From positions 1-35,697 of the forward strand of contig CAINWR010000055.1 in NCBI GenBank assembly GCA_903854535.1: 35,697 nt of DNA. Direction: 5' to 3'. Positions 1 to 9,018 of this stretch are shown piece after piece (positions within the stretch are counted from its first letter, which is position 1; each line of letters begins with the position of its first letter). A program made the position numbers and the translations under genes. The notes beneath the pieces are model-generated. The model was not told the origin of the DNA, did no database searches, and saw nothing but the letters and a program-made list of their open reading frames with translations. The DNA comes from Candidatus Staskawiczbacteria bacterium (GTDB lineage Bacteria > Patescibacteriota > Minisyncoccia > Minisyncoccales > Staskawiczbacteraceae).

Positions 1-574
1 ATGAGATTATGCCACCAGCTAAAGCGGTTCCAAGTTGATTTAAGCCCATACTTACTACAAAAATTTTAGGAACCACTTTTAAATTAAAATATAAATTTGC
101 AGTTAAAAATAAAAATGTAAATTTTGTTAAGCTAGCTAGCAAAACTGCAAATAAATATTTAAAATAAAATTTAAAACTATTAGTTTGATTAATTTTAAAT
201 TTATTTATTACTTTTTCAAAAACCAACATTAAAATCCAATTCCCCAACCAAATAAAAGGCAAAAAATAAATTAAAAAGAATGTTAAAGGTCCAAAAATTA
301 ATCCACGGGTTAATACCCCTAAACTTGGAAAAATAATTAAAGGAAGCCAATATTTTTTAGGTAGAAACAAAACAGCTAAAAATAAAATCGCATTTATAAT
401 GGCACCAATTAACAACTGAGGATGTCCAAATCCAAATGGAACCATGAGTGACAAAAATGCCACTCCAGCAAATATTAATGCCTGTGATTTAGCTTTAGTT
501 GATGCCTCTACAACTGGTAAATCTGCAACTTCTTCTAACTCTTTTTCCTCTATATTCTCAAAAATATATTTCAT
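1..574 (-). CDS. Multi-pass membrane protein, 3' end beyond the window
   Basis: The minus-strand frame starts at the ATG at 572-574 and stays open to the window edge, giving 191 residues of a partial protein. It begins with an acidic cytoplasmic-looking segment of about 30 residues (MKYIFENIEEKELEEV). After that come repeated hydrophobic stretches: about residues 33-50, 53-72, 78-90, 98-125 (rich in F, L, W and I) and 150-168. This looks like a five- or six-helix integral membrane protein of the size and composition of small transporter subunits, such as ECF S-components. I do not recognise a family motif, so the function is unknown. It lies just downstream of the HExxH gene, with about 6 bases between that gene's stop and this ATG, which suggests cotranscription. 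Confidence is high that it is coding and low for any role. Confidence 0.75.
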   Translation of the reverse strand, partial: MKYIFENIEEKELEEVADLPVVEASTKAKSQALIFAGVAFLSLMVPFGFGHPQLLIGAIINAILFLAVLFLPKKYWLPLIIFPSLGVLTRGLIFGPLTFFLIYFLPFIWLGNWILMLVFEKVINKFKINQTNSFKFYFKYLFAVLLASLTKFTFLFLTANLYFNLKVVPKIFVVSMGLNQLGTALAGGIIS

Positions 575-580
575 AATTTA

Positions 581-2341
581 TTATAACCTACGAACTAAAT
601 TTGGCCAAGAATTTATAGGTTCTTGATACAGCATAGAAACTACATCAATAGTAAAATAACCTTTTTCCTCTAAGACTTTTATTGTATTTGTCCATTTTTT
701 TAAATCAGTTATGTAATATTCTCCAAAAACTTTTTCTATATATTCTTCTATTTTTTTCCTACTTACATTAAGCTTAGCAATTCCATTTATCTGCATAACT
801 TCATCTGAAATTGTTTTTATTCTCTTTGCATAAAACTCTTGATTCTTATAATTATATAAATTATTTTCAGAAAGAATTTTAAAAATATTATCAGCTGATG
901 TTCCATCTTTATAATAAGCTAAAATTTCATCTTTTGCTCTATTATCAATCCCAGTATACTCGCGATACTTTCTAATAAATTTTAAGAGAACATTTTCCAC
1001 AATATCAATTTCAACTTTCTTGCCATCAATCTCTAATTCTACCTTTCCATTTTTATTTTTTGTCTCACTTAAAATTTTATTTAAATCAGGAGATGCTATA
1101 GCTATCATCAAAGAATGAAAAAGTTTATTAAATTGGTGTTGCTGTTCATGATTTTTTACTATATGGCTCGTTTGTTCGTTTGGTATCATTATTACATCAT
1201 CTTGTTTATACTTAATCTCAGCTTCATTATCAGCAGATATAACTACAATATTTCCATTAATAAATATTGAACCCTTATTTTTCCTATGAGAATCTTTTAT
1301 TAATCTACAAATTGAATCACGAAAATTCTTTTTAGAATCAGGTAAATTATAATTTTTGATATAACCTATAGAAGTCCTTATTCCAAATTTTTCTAAAACA
1401 TCTTCTGAAACAAGAGCTAAATCTTCAATTGGTTCACTATCTGAAACATTTAAATCAAAAATTTGAATTCTTGATGGTTTTTTAGCATTTTTGGCTTTTT
1501 CTAATATTCTTATTTCATACTTACCTACTCCTTTAAAATCTATCTCAATTTTATCTTTAATATTTTCTATTAAAAACGTTGAATCATTATTAGCATCTAT
1601 ATTCTCAATTTTTTCCATATCTGCAACTGATTCATAAAATGGATCATTTGCTCTCACATTCTCTGCAGTAATTACTCCCGAAAGTTCGGGTATTTTAGCT
1701 TCATCTATAGCACAACCACCACTACAAGATGCTTTTTTTACATCATCATTACTTATTTTATTTTCATCACCATTTGTCTTATAAAAACTAAAAATATATA
1801 CATAATCATCAATATCAAAACATCTAAAAAATAAAGTCATGGGGCCTTTTTCAACAATAATTTTACCTTTAGGCTTTTTCCCAAAACAAGCTTGAAAAAG
1901 ATTTGAGTAATCCGGATACATTGCTATATATTTTTCAACAGCCTCATGCTTCTTTTGATAATCTGAAAATCCTTTATTAAAAAAATCTATCTGTTCTTGT
2001 GTAAACCTATATTCTTCAGCAAAATCAGTTAATTCACTTAAAAAATCTTCATATGCAAAATCAGGGTTTTTATTAATTTCTATAAATAAATCAGTCAACA
2101 AATGAGATATTCCAAGTTTTTGAAAAACTAAATTTTCCTTTAGCTCTTGTATTTTTTCTTTTTTATAAACTGCTTTTTCTCTTCCTTTTAAGTTACAACT
2201 TTTAAAATCTTCTTTTAATTTTTGTAATTCATAATCTACATCAAAAGAATCAACATTCATTAATCTTGAATAATTATCAACAATCCTTTCAGTATAACTA
2301 GGATTAATATTTTCACCTAATTCTTTTCTATTTTCTTGCAT
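581..2341 (-). CDS. Hypothetical 586-residue protein with an HExxH motif
   Basis: A large, soluble, lysine- and glutamate-rich protein with no signal peptide or membrane helix. The first ~150 residues are predicted helical and charged. Around residues 200-225 there is a small cysteine patch (SCSGGC). Near residue 395 is HIVKNHEQQHQFNKLFHS: its HEQQH fits the HExxH zinc-metallopeptidase signature and is followed by a helical stretch, as in minimal gluzincin-like domains. A few residues before it the run DDVIMIPNEQTSH could form the edge strand of such a domain. The family is not one I can name. The start is the ATG at 2339-2341, followed by MQENRKELGEN. It is probably cotranscribed with the membrane protein that follows. 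A chance HExxH cannot be excluded, so the peptidase role is only a hypothesis. Confidence 0.8.
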   Translation of the reverse strand: MQENRKELGENINPSYTERIVDNYSRLMNVDSFDVDYELQKLKEDFKSCNLKGREKAVYKKEKIQELKENLVFQKLGISHLLTDLFIEINKNPDFAYEDFLSELTDFAEEYRFTQEQIDFFNKGFSDYQKKHEAVEKYIAMYPDYSNLFQACFGKKPKGKIIVEKGPMTLFFRCFDIDDYVYIFSFYKTNGDENKISNDDVKKASCSGGCAIDEAKIPELSGVITAENVRANDPFYESVADMEKIENIDANNDSTFLIENIKDKIEIDFKGVGKYEIRILEKAKNAKKPSRIQIFDLNVSDSEPIEDLALVSEDVLEKFGIRTSIGYIKNYNLPDSKKNFRDSICRLIKDSHRKNKGSIFINGNIVVISADNEAEIKYKQDDVIMIPNEQTSHIVKNHEQQHQFNKLFHSLMIAIASPDLNKILSETKNKNGKVELEIDGKKVEIDIVENVLLKFIRKYREYTGIDNRAKDEILAYYKDGTSADNIFKILSENNLYNYKNQEFYAKRIKTISDEVMQINGIAKLNVSRKKIEEYIEKVFGEYYITDLKKWTNTIKVLEEKGYFTIDVVSMLYQEPINSWPNLVRRL

Positions 2342-2402
2342 AAGATATATTTTATATAAATTTATTATATCGCTACGCTAATCATATTATGTTGATTATA
2401 AC

Positions 2403-2428
2403 AAAAAACTTGGTATATACCAAGTTTC
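2403..2428 (-). terminator. Rho-independent terminator after tRNA-Thr
   Basis: The inverted repeat AAACTTGGTATATACCAAGTTT is followed on the minus strand by further T residues. It lies a few bases after the 3' CCA of tRNA-Thr, so it should end the rpsB-tsf-tRNA transcript and insulate the HExxH gene. Confidence 0.75.
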
Positions 2429-2433
2429 TTTAT

Positions 2434-2508
2434 TGGAGCCATCTCCCGGATTTGAACCGGGGACCTACTGTTTACAAAACAGTTGCTCTACCGCTGAGCT
2501 AAGATGGC
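2434..2508 (-). tRNA. tRNA-Thr (anticodon UGU), CCA encoded
   Basis: The minus strand folds into a full cloverleaf. The 7-bp acceptor stem is GCCATCT with AGATGGC. The D arm has a GCTC/GAGC stem. The anticodon stem ACTGT/ACAGT carries the loop TTTGTAA, so the anticodon is TGT (Thr, reading ACN codons). The variable loop is AGGTC, and the T arm is CCGG/CCGG with TTCAAAT. The CCA end is encoded in the DNA. The base before CCA (position 73) is U, where bacterial tRNA-Thr normally has A. It lies downstream of the tsf/small membrane protein genes with no obvious promoter of its own, so it may be processed from that transcript. Confidence 0.95.
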
Positions 2509-2532
2509 ATTTCAGCTATGCCTCAATGTAAA

Positions 2533-2847
2533 CTATTTTTTGACTTCTTTTTCTTTTTGCTCTTTTACTTTTTTTCTTAAACTATGCAACAACTGGTCAA
2601 TTTTTACTTCTACTTTTAATATTATTACTTTTGCATAAGAAAGCAATTTATGCATAATAATTTGTTTTTTAAAAATAGAATAAATACTTTCAATTTTTTC
2701 CGTAACTACCAAGAATATTCTATGCTCTTTTATACCGGTTGTACCATTTTGTGGAAGTTGAACTAAAATAGGCATCTTTCTTGCTAAAATAAAAACAATT
2801 CCCCCAAGACTTAAAATAAAAATTATTAATATAATTAATTCTAGCAT
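2533..2847 (-). CDS. Small membrane-anchored protein
   Basis: A 104-residue protein with one N-terminal transmembrane helix (about residues 2-22, LELIILIIFILSLGGIVFIL). This is followed by a short basic loop (ARKMPILVQLP) and a long basic amphipathic helix ending in alternating K and E (VKEQKEKEVKK). The topology suggests an inner-membrane anchor with a cytoplasmic coiled coil. It starts only 5 bases after the tsf stop codon, so it is translated from the rpsB-tsf transcript. I do not know its function. Linkage to tsf and rpsB could mean a translation- or membrane-related role, but nothing in the sequence proves it. Confidence 0.8.
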   Translation of the reverse strand: MLELIILIIFILSLGGIVFILARKMPILVQLPQNGTTGIKEHRIFLVVTEKIESIYSIFKKQIIMHKLLSYAKVIILKVEVKIDQLLHSLRKKVKEQKEKEVKK

Positions 2848-2852
2848 TTTAT

Positions 2853-3437
2853 TTATATTTCAAACCTTGCGAATTTCTTAATCTCAATATTTTCCCCTAT
2901 TTTACCTACTGTATCTTCTATTAAATTCTTTATTGTTTTAGTATCATCTTTTACCCATACTTGAGAAAGCAAGCAAACTGATTCTTTGTACTTCTTTAAT
3001 TTTCCTTCTATTATTTGATTGATTATATTTTCTGGTTTTCCCGAATCTGCAACTTGTTCCTTATAAATTTTAGTTTCCCCATCTAAAAATTCCTCTGGAA
3101 TATCTTTTTCTGAAACAAACAAAGGTTTCATAGCAGCTATCTGCAAACAAAGTTCATGAGCTAAATTTTTAAAATCAGGACCATTGGCCACAAAATCAGA
3201 CTCACATCTAATATCCAACAAAACACCCATCTTGGAATTTGGATGAACGTAACTGACTACAAGACCAGAATTAGTTTCTCTATCAGCTTTTTTTGCTACT
3301 AATTTTTTGCCTAAAGCTTTTAATAATTCTTTAGCCTTTAACATATCGCCACCTGTTTCTTCTAAAGCTTTTTTAACTTCAGAGATGGAAAGTTCAGTTT
3401 CATCTCTTAATTGCTTAATTTGTTCTATGCTGACCAT
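2853..3437 (-). CDS. tsf: Elongation factor Ts (short form)
   Basis: EF-Ts is the nucleotide exchange factor that regenerates EF-Tu-GTP. The N-terminal UBA-like domain is clear: residues 1-40 read IKQLRDETELSISEVKKALEETGGDMLKA, followed by LLKALGKKLVAKKADRETNSG, which links to the core. The conserved core begins with LVVSYVHPNSKMGVLLDIRC and ESDFVANGPDFKNLAHELCLQIAA. The protein is 194 residues, much shorter than the ~280 of E. coli, and so has one reduced core subdomain instead of two, as in other short bacterial EF-Ts. It sits one base after rpsB, the classic rpsB-tsf pair. Confidence 0.96.
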   Translation of the reverse strand: MVSIEQIKQLRDETELSISEVKKALEETGGDMLKAKELLKALGKKLVAKKADRETNSGLVVSYVHPNSKMGVLLDIRCESDFVANGPDFKNLAHELCLQIAAMKPLFVSEKDIPEEFLDGETKIYKEQVADSGKPENIINQIIEGKLKKYKESVCLLSQVWVKDDTKTIKNLIEDTVGKIGENIEIKKFARFEI

Positions 3438-3438
3438 A

Positions 3439-4146
3439 TTATTTTGAATTTAAAATTGTTTCTTTAATTTTTTCTAAAATATATTTTATAGAAGAAATTG
3501 CATCATCATTAGCTGGTATTGGATAATCAACCTTACTTGGATCTGTATTTGTATCACAAACAGCTACTGTTTTTATTTTCTTTCTTATAGCCTCCCTTAG
3601 ACAAGTTTCATCTTTATAGATATCAAAAATAACTACAACATCTGGCAATTTTGAAACATTTTTAACACCTTCAAATTTTACCCTTAGAGACTCAATTTCT
3701 TTATCTAACTTCATTCTTTCTTTTTTGGTGTATTTTTCAAACTCACCTAAAGACTTTTTCCTTTCTAAATTCTTAAAATATTCAACTCTTTTATTAATAG
3801 TTTCAAAATTTGTAAACATTCCTCCAAGCCATCTTTCTGTGACATATGGCAATCCACATTCAATAGCAGTTAGCTTGACTAAACCCTTAACTTGAATTTT
3901 TGTGCCTACAAATAAAACTACTTTTCCATCTATGATTGATTTTGAAATAAAATTTAATGCTTTTTGCAAATCTTTAGAAGATTTCTCTAAATCTATAATA
4001 TTTACATTATTTTTTACTCCAGAAATATATGACTTCATTTTCGGATGAAGCTTTGAAACTTTATGCCCAAAATGCAAACCAGCAGAAGTCATATCTTCTA
4101 CACTAATCTTTACTTCCTTGATGTTTTTTTTGATTTCTTCTACCAT
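3439..4146 (-). CDS. rpsB: 30S ribosomal protein S2
   Basis: S2 of the small ribosomal subunit, 235 residues. Signature segments are visible: SAGLHFGHKVSKLHPKM near residue 22, then IIDLEKSSKDLQKALNF, VLFVGTKIQ, YVTERWLGGMFTNFETI and, near the end, PDVVVIFDIYKDETCLREA with VDYPIPANDDAISSIKY. The coiled-coil hairpin (LERKKSLGEFEKYTKKERMKLDKEIESL) is present. It heads the rpsB-tsf-orf104-tRNA-Thr unit. A candidate promoter lies just upstream (4159-4187), which would leave only a short leader. Confidence 0.97.
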   Translation of the reverse strand: MVEEIKKNIKEVKISVEDMTSAGLHFGHKVSKLHPKMKSYISGVKNNVNIIDLEKSSKDLQKALNFISKSIIDGKVVLFVGTKIQVKGLVKLTAIECGLPYVTERWLGGMFTNFETINKRVEYFKNLERKKSLGEFEKYTKKERMKLDKEIESLRVKFEGVKNVSKLPDVVVIFDIYKDETCLREAIRKKIKTVAVCDTNTDPSKVDYPIPANDDAISSIKYILEKIKETILNSK

Positions 4147-4158
4147 ATTTTATAAGAA

Positions 4159-4187
4159 GTTATAATACAATCTTTTGTAGGCGTAAA
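4159..4187 (-). promoter_or_regulatory. Candidate rpsB promoter
   Basis: On the minus strand TTTACG is followed after 17 bases by TATAAC, ending about 13 bases from the rpsB ATG. The interval up to rpmE (4188-4263) also has two small hairpins (CTGC/GCAG and GTAGA/TCTAC) and a second TATAAT-like box, so an upstream start with an S2-type leader is an alternative. Confidence 0.4.
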
Positions 4188-4263
4188 ACGAATACGAAAA
4201 TTATACAAATTCCACCGTAGTAGAACTTTACTTCTCTACCTGCTAATAAGCAGTATTATTTTA

Positions 4264-4512
4264 TTATTTACTATTTTTTGTTTTTTTAACTTTTTTGACT
4301 TTTGGTGCCTTTTTCATTGATAATCTATCTTTGAATTTTTGCACTCTACCTAAAGTATCCATAACTTTTTCTTGTTTGGTATAAAAAGGATGACACTTAT
4401 TACAAACCTCTGTATCTATAACCTCTTTAGTAGAACCTACAGTAAATTTATTTCCACAAGCACATTTAACTGCAGCTTTTTCAAAATATTTTGGATGTAT
4501 CTCTGATTTCAT
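4264..4512 (-). CDS. rpmE: 50S ribosomal protein L31
   Basis: An 82-residue L31 of the zinc-binding type. It opens with MKSEIHPKY and then carries CACGN at residue ~18 and CNKCHPFYT at residue ~37, which supply the four zinc ligands [18 protein letters not shown] is the typical rRNA-binding end. The C-terminus has an extra lysine-rich tail ([12 protein letters not shown]). It is transcribed in the same direction as rpsB but separated by about 117 bases. Its own promoter candidate is at 4533-4561. Confidence 0.95.
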   Translation of the reverse strand: MKSEIHPKYFEKAAVKCACGNKFTVGSTKEVIDTEVCNKCHPFYTKQEKVMDTLGRVQKFKDRLSMKKAPKVKKVKKTKNSK

Positions 4513-4532
4513 ATTTGTTTATAATAAAAAAT

Positions 4533-4561
4533 AATATACTTTTTATATTATCATATTTCAA
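4533..4561 (-). promoter_or_regulatory. Candidate rpmE promoter
   Basis: Minus-strand TTGAAA, a 17-base spacer and TATATT, located 20 bases upstream of the rpmE ATG. An overlapping alternative (TTGATT, 16 bases, TAATAT) lies slightly upstream. Confidence 0.45.
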
Positions 4562-4575
4562 ATTAAAATCAATAC

Positions 4576-5292
4576 CTACCAAGGTTTTATAGTATTTACA
4601 ATAAAAGTTCTAACTGGACAAGGATCACAGATCCTGCCAATCATTTTTATATTACCACCCTCTTTGATAATAAATTCTGGGGGAATTATTTTAACATTTT
4701 CTTTTCTTACTTGCCAAGAATTATCTTTAAAATCATTTAATATAAATTCTTCATCATTTTTTATTTCTTGCACCCTACCACTTAGAAGCCCTTTTTCTGG
4801 ATCATCCCAAATATCACACCTATCGCGAACAAGTACTTTATACCCTGGCATATCTTGCCTAAAATTATCATTAATTTTTGAACTTAATCCAGTTATCATC
4901 ATAAAAGAAGATAATATTACTACAATAAGAAGGCCTGTAAATATTGATCTTATAAATCCAAATTTATATCCATCTTCCGTTTTATTAAAATTATAAACTG
5001 CCAACAAAATAAATAATAAAAATAATATAATCCATAAATATGGCGTATAGACTAAAATATGACGTGCTATATTTTCGCTCTCTAATTGATATATGTCCCA
5101 ATCATGACTTATAAAAAGGAAAGCCATCAAACTTAATGACAAAGAAATAATCAATCCAGATATAAAAACAATAAGCCAAGAAGCATAATTTTTGCAAACA
5201 AAACACCATTTTGGAGTAGGGCAAATTTTATCACATTTTATCTTATTTAAGATATCATTTGAAATGTCTTTATTGTTTATTTCTTCTGCCAT
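4576..5292 (-). CDS. Three-helix membrane protein paired with the ECF sigma factor
   Basis: A 238-residue protein. The N-terminal cytoplasmic part has KCDKICPTPKWCFVCKNYASW, with a cysteine pair near CFVC. Three hydrophobic segments follow at about residues 37-62 (WLIVFISGLIISLSLSLMAF), 85-104 and 116-137. The C-terminal ~100 residues lie on one side of the membrane and look like a small beta-rich domain (YKVLVRDRCDIWDDPEKGLL and IKMIGRICDPCPVRTFIVN, with a CDPC pair). The start lies 4 bases after the sigma factor stop codon, so the two are translationally linked. This is the position an anti-sigma or sigma-controlling membrane protein would take. I see no recognised anti-sigma (ASD/zinc) motif, so regulation is an inference from context only. 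Confidence 0.8.
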   Translation of the reverse strand: MAEEINNKDISNDILNKIKCDKICPTPKWCFVCKNYASWLIVFISGLIISLSLSLMAFLFISHDWDIYQLESENIARHILVYTPYLWIILFLLFILLAVYNFNKTEDGYKFGFIRSIFTGLLIVVILSSFMMITGLSSKINDNFRQDMPGYKVLVRDRCDIWDDPEKGLLSGRVQEIKNDEEFILNDFKDNSWQVRKENVKIIPPEFIIKEGGNIKMIGRICDPCPVRTFIVNTIKPW

Positions 5293-5296
5293 AATT

Positions 5297-5878
5297 TTAT
5301 GAAAATAAATGTTGATTTTTTAATATTTCTTCTTTTAATTGACTTTTTGCTTGTCTCAGTAAAGTTGCTACTGTTCCTTGAGGCTTTCTCAGAATATCTG
5401 AAATTTCTTGATAATCTTTATCTTCTGTATATCTAAGCATAACTACATCCTGATACTTCTTATCTAAATTATTAATAATTCTCAAAAGGTTTTCTTTTAC
5501 TTTTGCATTATCTAATTTTTGATCCAAAGTAAGATCTTCTTCAATTGTTTTTACCTTAACTGCATCTATCTCAAAATTATAAGTAGTTGGCTTTCTATTT
5601 ATCTTTCTTAAAAATGATATAGTTTCATTATGTGTAATACGATAAATCCAAGATGAAAATTTAAGTTTTGGATTATACCCATTCAAATTTTTATAAACCT
5701 TAATAAATACATCTTGTAATATATCATCTACATCATTATATACACCACCAGCAATTCTTAAAATATATCTTTTAAGTCTTTCTTGATATCTTTGTATTAA
5801 AAAACCATAAAACTCACTGTTTTCTAAAGAAAGGCTTACAAGATCTGCATCAGATTTTTCTAAAATATTTTCTTCCAT
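5297..5878 (-). CDS. ECF-type sigma-70 family RNA polymerase sigma factor
   Basis: A 193-residue sigma factor with the two ECF domains. Region 2 runs from about residue 22 to 95 and includes YNDVDDILQDVFIKVYKNL (region 2.2, DDxxQDVF) and FSSWIYRITHNETISFLRK (2.3-2.4). Region 4 is at the C-terminus: YQDVVMLRYTEDKDYQEISDILRKPQGTVATLLRQAKSQLK, a helix-turn-helix that would read the -35 box. The linker carries the acidic stretch VKTIEEDLTLDQKLD. It lies immediately upstream of the membrane protein gene and has its own promoter candidate (5886-5914), so the two form a bicistronic unit. The regulon is unknown. Confidence 0.93.
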   Translation of the reverse strand: MEENILEKSDADLVSLSLENSEFYGFLIQRYQERLKRYILRIAGGVYNDVDDILQDVFIKVYKNLNGYNPKLKFSSWIYRITHNETISFLRKINRKPTTYNFEIDAVKVKTIEEDLTLDQKLDNAKVKENLLRIINNLDKKYQDVVMLRYTEDKDYQEISDILRKPQGTVATLLRQAKSQLKEEILKNQHLFS

Positions 5879-5885
5879 ACAAGTT

Positions 5886-5914
5886 ATATTATCACAAAAT
5901 ATAATTTACTGCAA
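5886..5914 (-). promoter_or_regulatory. Candidate promoter of the ECF sigma operon
   Basis: Minus-strand TTGCAG, a 17-base spacer and TAATAT. The -10 box ends about 8 bases before the sigma factor ATG, giving an almost leaderless message. Confidence 0.45.
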
Positions 5915-5917
5915 CAC

Positions 5918-5944
5918 AAAAGCCGATAAAATATATCGGCTTTT
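5918..5944 (-). terminator. Terminator of the ATP synthase operon
   Basis: The stem GCCGATA/TATCGGC with a 5-base loop is flanked by AAAA and TTTT, so it can work in both directions. It begins 2 bases after the atpC stop codon. Confidence 0.85.
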
Positions 5945-5946
5945 AA

Positions 5947-6189
5947 TTACTGCTCAACAATACATCTTACTTCGTTTTCCTGCCTTACTTCCAAAAATCC
6001 TGATTTAATTTCTAAGAAATGCTCATTACCAGTATCATCTTTAATTCTAGCAGTTCCTTTAGTCAAAACTATAATTAATGGCTCATGATTATCTAACACT
6101 GTAATCTCACCTAATTGCGTTTTGCAATTCAAAAGCTGAGCCGAGCCCTGAAATAAAACTTTTTTTAATGAATAAATTGATAATTTCAT
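5947..6189 (-). CDS. atpC: F1Fo ATP synthase epsilon subunit, truncated form
   Basis: The product is 80 residues and matches only the N-terminal beta-sandwich of epsilon: SIYSLKKVLFQGSAQLLNCKTQLGEITVLDNHEPLIIVLTKG carries the usual GE(I/L)TVLxxHEP signature, and FLEIKSGFLEVRQENEVRCI is the second sheet. Typical bacterial epsilon is 130-140 residues and ends in two helices that inhibit ATP hydrolysis. Those helices are absent here, and the stop is followed directly by the terminator, so this is the full gene rather than a frameshift. It is last in the atp operon, 10 bases after atpD. Confidence 0.93.
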   Translation of the reverse strand: MKLSIYSLKKVLFQGSAQLLNCKTQLGEITVLDNHEPLIIVLTKGTARIKDDTGNEHFLEIKSGFLEVRQENEVRCIVEQ

Positions 6190-6199
6190 ATAAATAAAA

Positions 6200-7699
<1,500 letters not shown>

Positions 7700-7712
7700 C
7701 GAAAAAAATAAA

Positions 7713-8672
7713 TTATTGTTGGGCTTCGGCGCCGGCGGAAATTTCCGCTATTTCTGTTGTAATTCTTGATTGACGGGATTTGTTATATTGCAAGTTTAGG
7801 GTTTCACCTAAATCTTTAGCATTATCACTTGCTGTTTTCATAGCCATCCTTCTTGCTGAATGTTCTGAAGCATTAGCTTCTAAAATCAAATGATATACTT
7901 GCATAAAAAACAAATGTTCAGCTAACTTTTCTATAACTTCTTGTGGATTTGGTTCAATTAAATATTCTGCAACCTTTTTCTCATCTGGCACAAAATCAAT
8001 ACGATGTTCTTTTATAAGTTCTGCAAATTTTCCTTTTTCTGGAATTATTTCTTTTATTGTATCTTTGACATGCTCAAAATCAATTGGCAAAACTCTTCTT
8101 ATATGTGGCTCTTGCTTTAAAGCAGATCTAAAATGAGTTGACACCGCTATAACTCTATCAAAGTCATAATTTAAATAACCTTTTATAATAAAATCAGATA
8201 ATGGTAAAACCTGTTCTGGAGTTGTAAAATCCCCAGCATGAATAAATTTTTTAACAACTTTAAAACCTTTTTTATTTAAATATTGATATGCTTTTTCCCC
8301 AACTGCTAAATATATATGCTGTTCTTTTTTCCATTCCTCTTTTTCAATTTTTAAATGTGCTTCAAACTTTTTAAATACAGAACTGTTAAATGCACCAGCT
8401 AAACCCTTATCAGAAGAAACAACAATAAATAAAACTTTATTTATTTTTTTCCTTACTTCAAATAATTTTGGCATTTTGAGTTTTGATGTTTTTTCCAATA
8501 CAGATAAATTTGCCAATAATTCCAATCCAGCAAAAGCATAAGGACGTGAAGCCAAAGCAATTTCTTGGGATTTACGCATTTTTGTAGCTGAAACCAGCTC
8601 CATTGCTTTGGTTATTTGTCCTATATTATTTACAGATTTTAATCTTTTTTTTATATTTTGTGGACTTTCCAT
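7713..8672 (-). CDS. atpG: F1Fo ATP synthase gamma subunit
   Basis: The central stalk subunit, 319 residues. The N-terminal helix is typical: NIKKRLKSVNNIGQITKAMELVSATKMRKSQ. The Rossmann-like middle contains KVLFIVVSSDKGLAGAFNSSVFKKF. The C-terminal helix ends with ILEANASEHSARRMAMKTASDNAKDL and LNLQYNKSRQSRITTEIAEISAGAEA, the signature that inserts into the alpha3beta3 bearing. The start ATG lies at 8670-8672, immediately beside the promoter of the plus-strand cassette at 8674-9055, which separates it from atpA. The gene must therefore be read through the antisense cassette or have its own weak promoter within it. Confidence 0.97.
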   Translation of the reverse strand: MESPQNIKKRLKSVNNIGQITKAMELVSATKMRKSQEIALASRPYAFAGLELLANLSVLEKTSKLKMPKLFEVRKKINKVLFIVVSSDKGLAGAFNSSVFKKFEAHLKIEKEEWKKEQHIYLAVGEKAYQYLNKKGFKVVKKFIHAGDFTTPEQVLPLSDFIIKGYLNYDFDRVIAVSTHFRSALKQEPHIRRVLPIDFEHVKDTIKEIIPEKGKFAELIKEHRIDFVPDEKKVAEYLIEPNPQEVIEKLAEHLFFMQVYHLILEANASEHSARRMAMKTASDNAKDLGETLNLQYNKSRQSRITTEIAEISAGAEAQQ

Positions 8673-8673
8673 A

Positions 8674-8702
8674 TTGACAATAAAACTTTAATATGATATT
8701 AT
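8674..8702 (+). promoter_or_regulatory. Strong promoter of cassette A
   Basis: A perfect -35 TTGACA, a 17-base spacer and a -10 TATTAT on the plus strand, against the direction of the atp operon. The overlapping ATTATAAT is self-complementary, so a weak minus-strand -10 for atpG is also conceivable. Confidence 0.75.
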
Positions 8703-8748
8703 AATAAAGTTGCATTTCCTTAAATGACAATTTTAGAAGGAGGACTTT

Positions 8749-9003
8749 ATGAGTGAAATCTATTGCGAGGGACTTCATTGTTCAAGCAAGGCTGACCAAA
8801 ACCACCCAATAGAAGTCCCGGGACTAAATCCCATATTCGCCTGCACCCAGTGTGGACGATTGTTCTTCGAAAACGGCGACTGCGTAGGCAATGTAGACGA
8901 CAGATGGTTTTTTGAAAACGACCAAGTCGTCCGTAAAGACGCTGACGGCAATGTAATACCGTCCGACGAATCTTCGCCAACTCGAGCCACACACCCACTG
9001 TGA
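8749..9003 (+). CDS. Orphan zinc-ribbon-like small protein (cassette A)
   Basis: An 84-residue protein on the opposite strand to the ATP synthase operon, lying between atpA and atpG. AAGGAGGA sits at the right distance before the ATG. The protein begins MSEIYCEGLHCSSKADQN. It has CEGLHC near residue 6 and CTQCGRLFFENGDC near residue 33, so two cysteine pairs resemble a small zinc ribbon. The rest is acidic and polar with no membrane segment. Base composition is very different from its neighbours: I count 87 G+C in the 180 bases 8761-8940 (48%), against 16 in 60 (27%) in atpA at 9121-9180. The unit has its own promoter and terminator. I do not recognise a family. Acquisition from elsewhere is likely but not proven. 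Confidence 0.8.
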   Translation: MSEIYCEGLHCSSKADQNHPIEVPGLNPIFACTQCGRLFFENGDCVGNVDDRWFFENDQVVRKDADGNVIPSDESSPTRATHPL

Positions 9004-9018
9004 TAAACCTCCACATTT

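Noticed and set aside
444-626. 60-codon plus-strand frame near the window start
   Set aside because: It is a shadow of the membrane protein gene on the minus strand and has no ribosome-binding site.
2342-2402. Promoter of the HExxH gene
   Set aside because: A TATAAT lies in the gap, but no acceptable -35 box is at the right distance, so I do not list it.
8747-9016. Minus-strand frames of 79 and 89 codons within cassette A
   Set aside because: They lie opposite the plus-strand gene that has promoter, SD, start and terminator in register.
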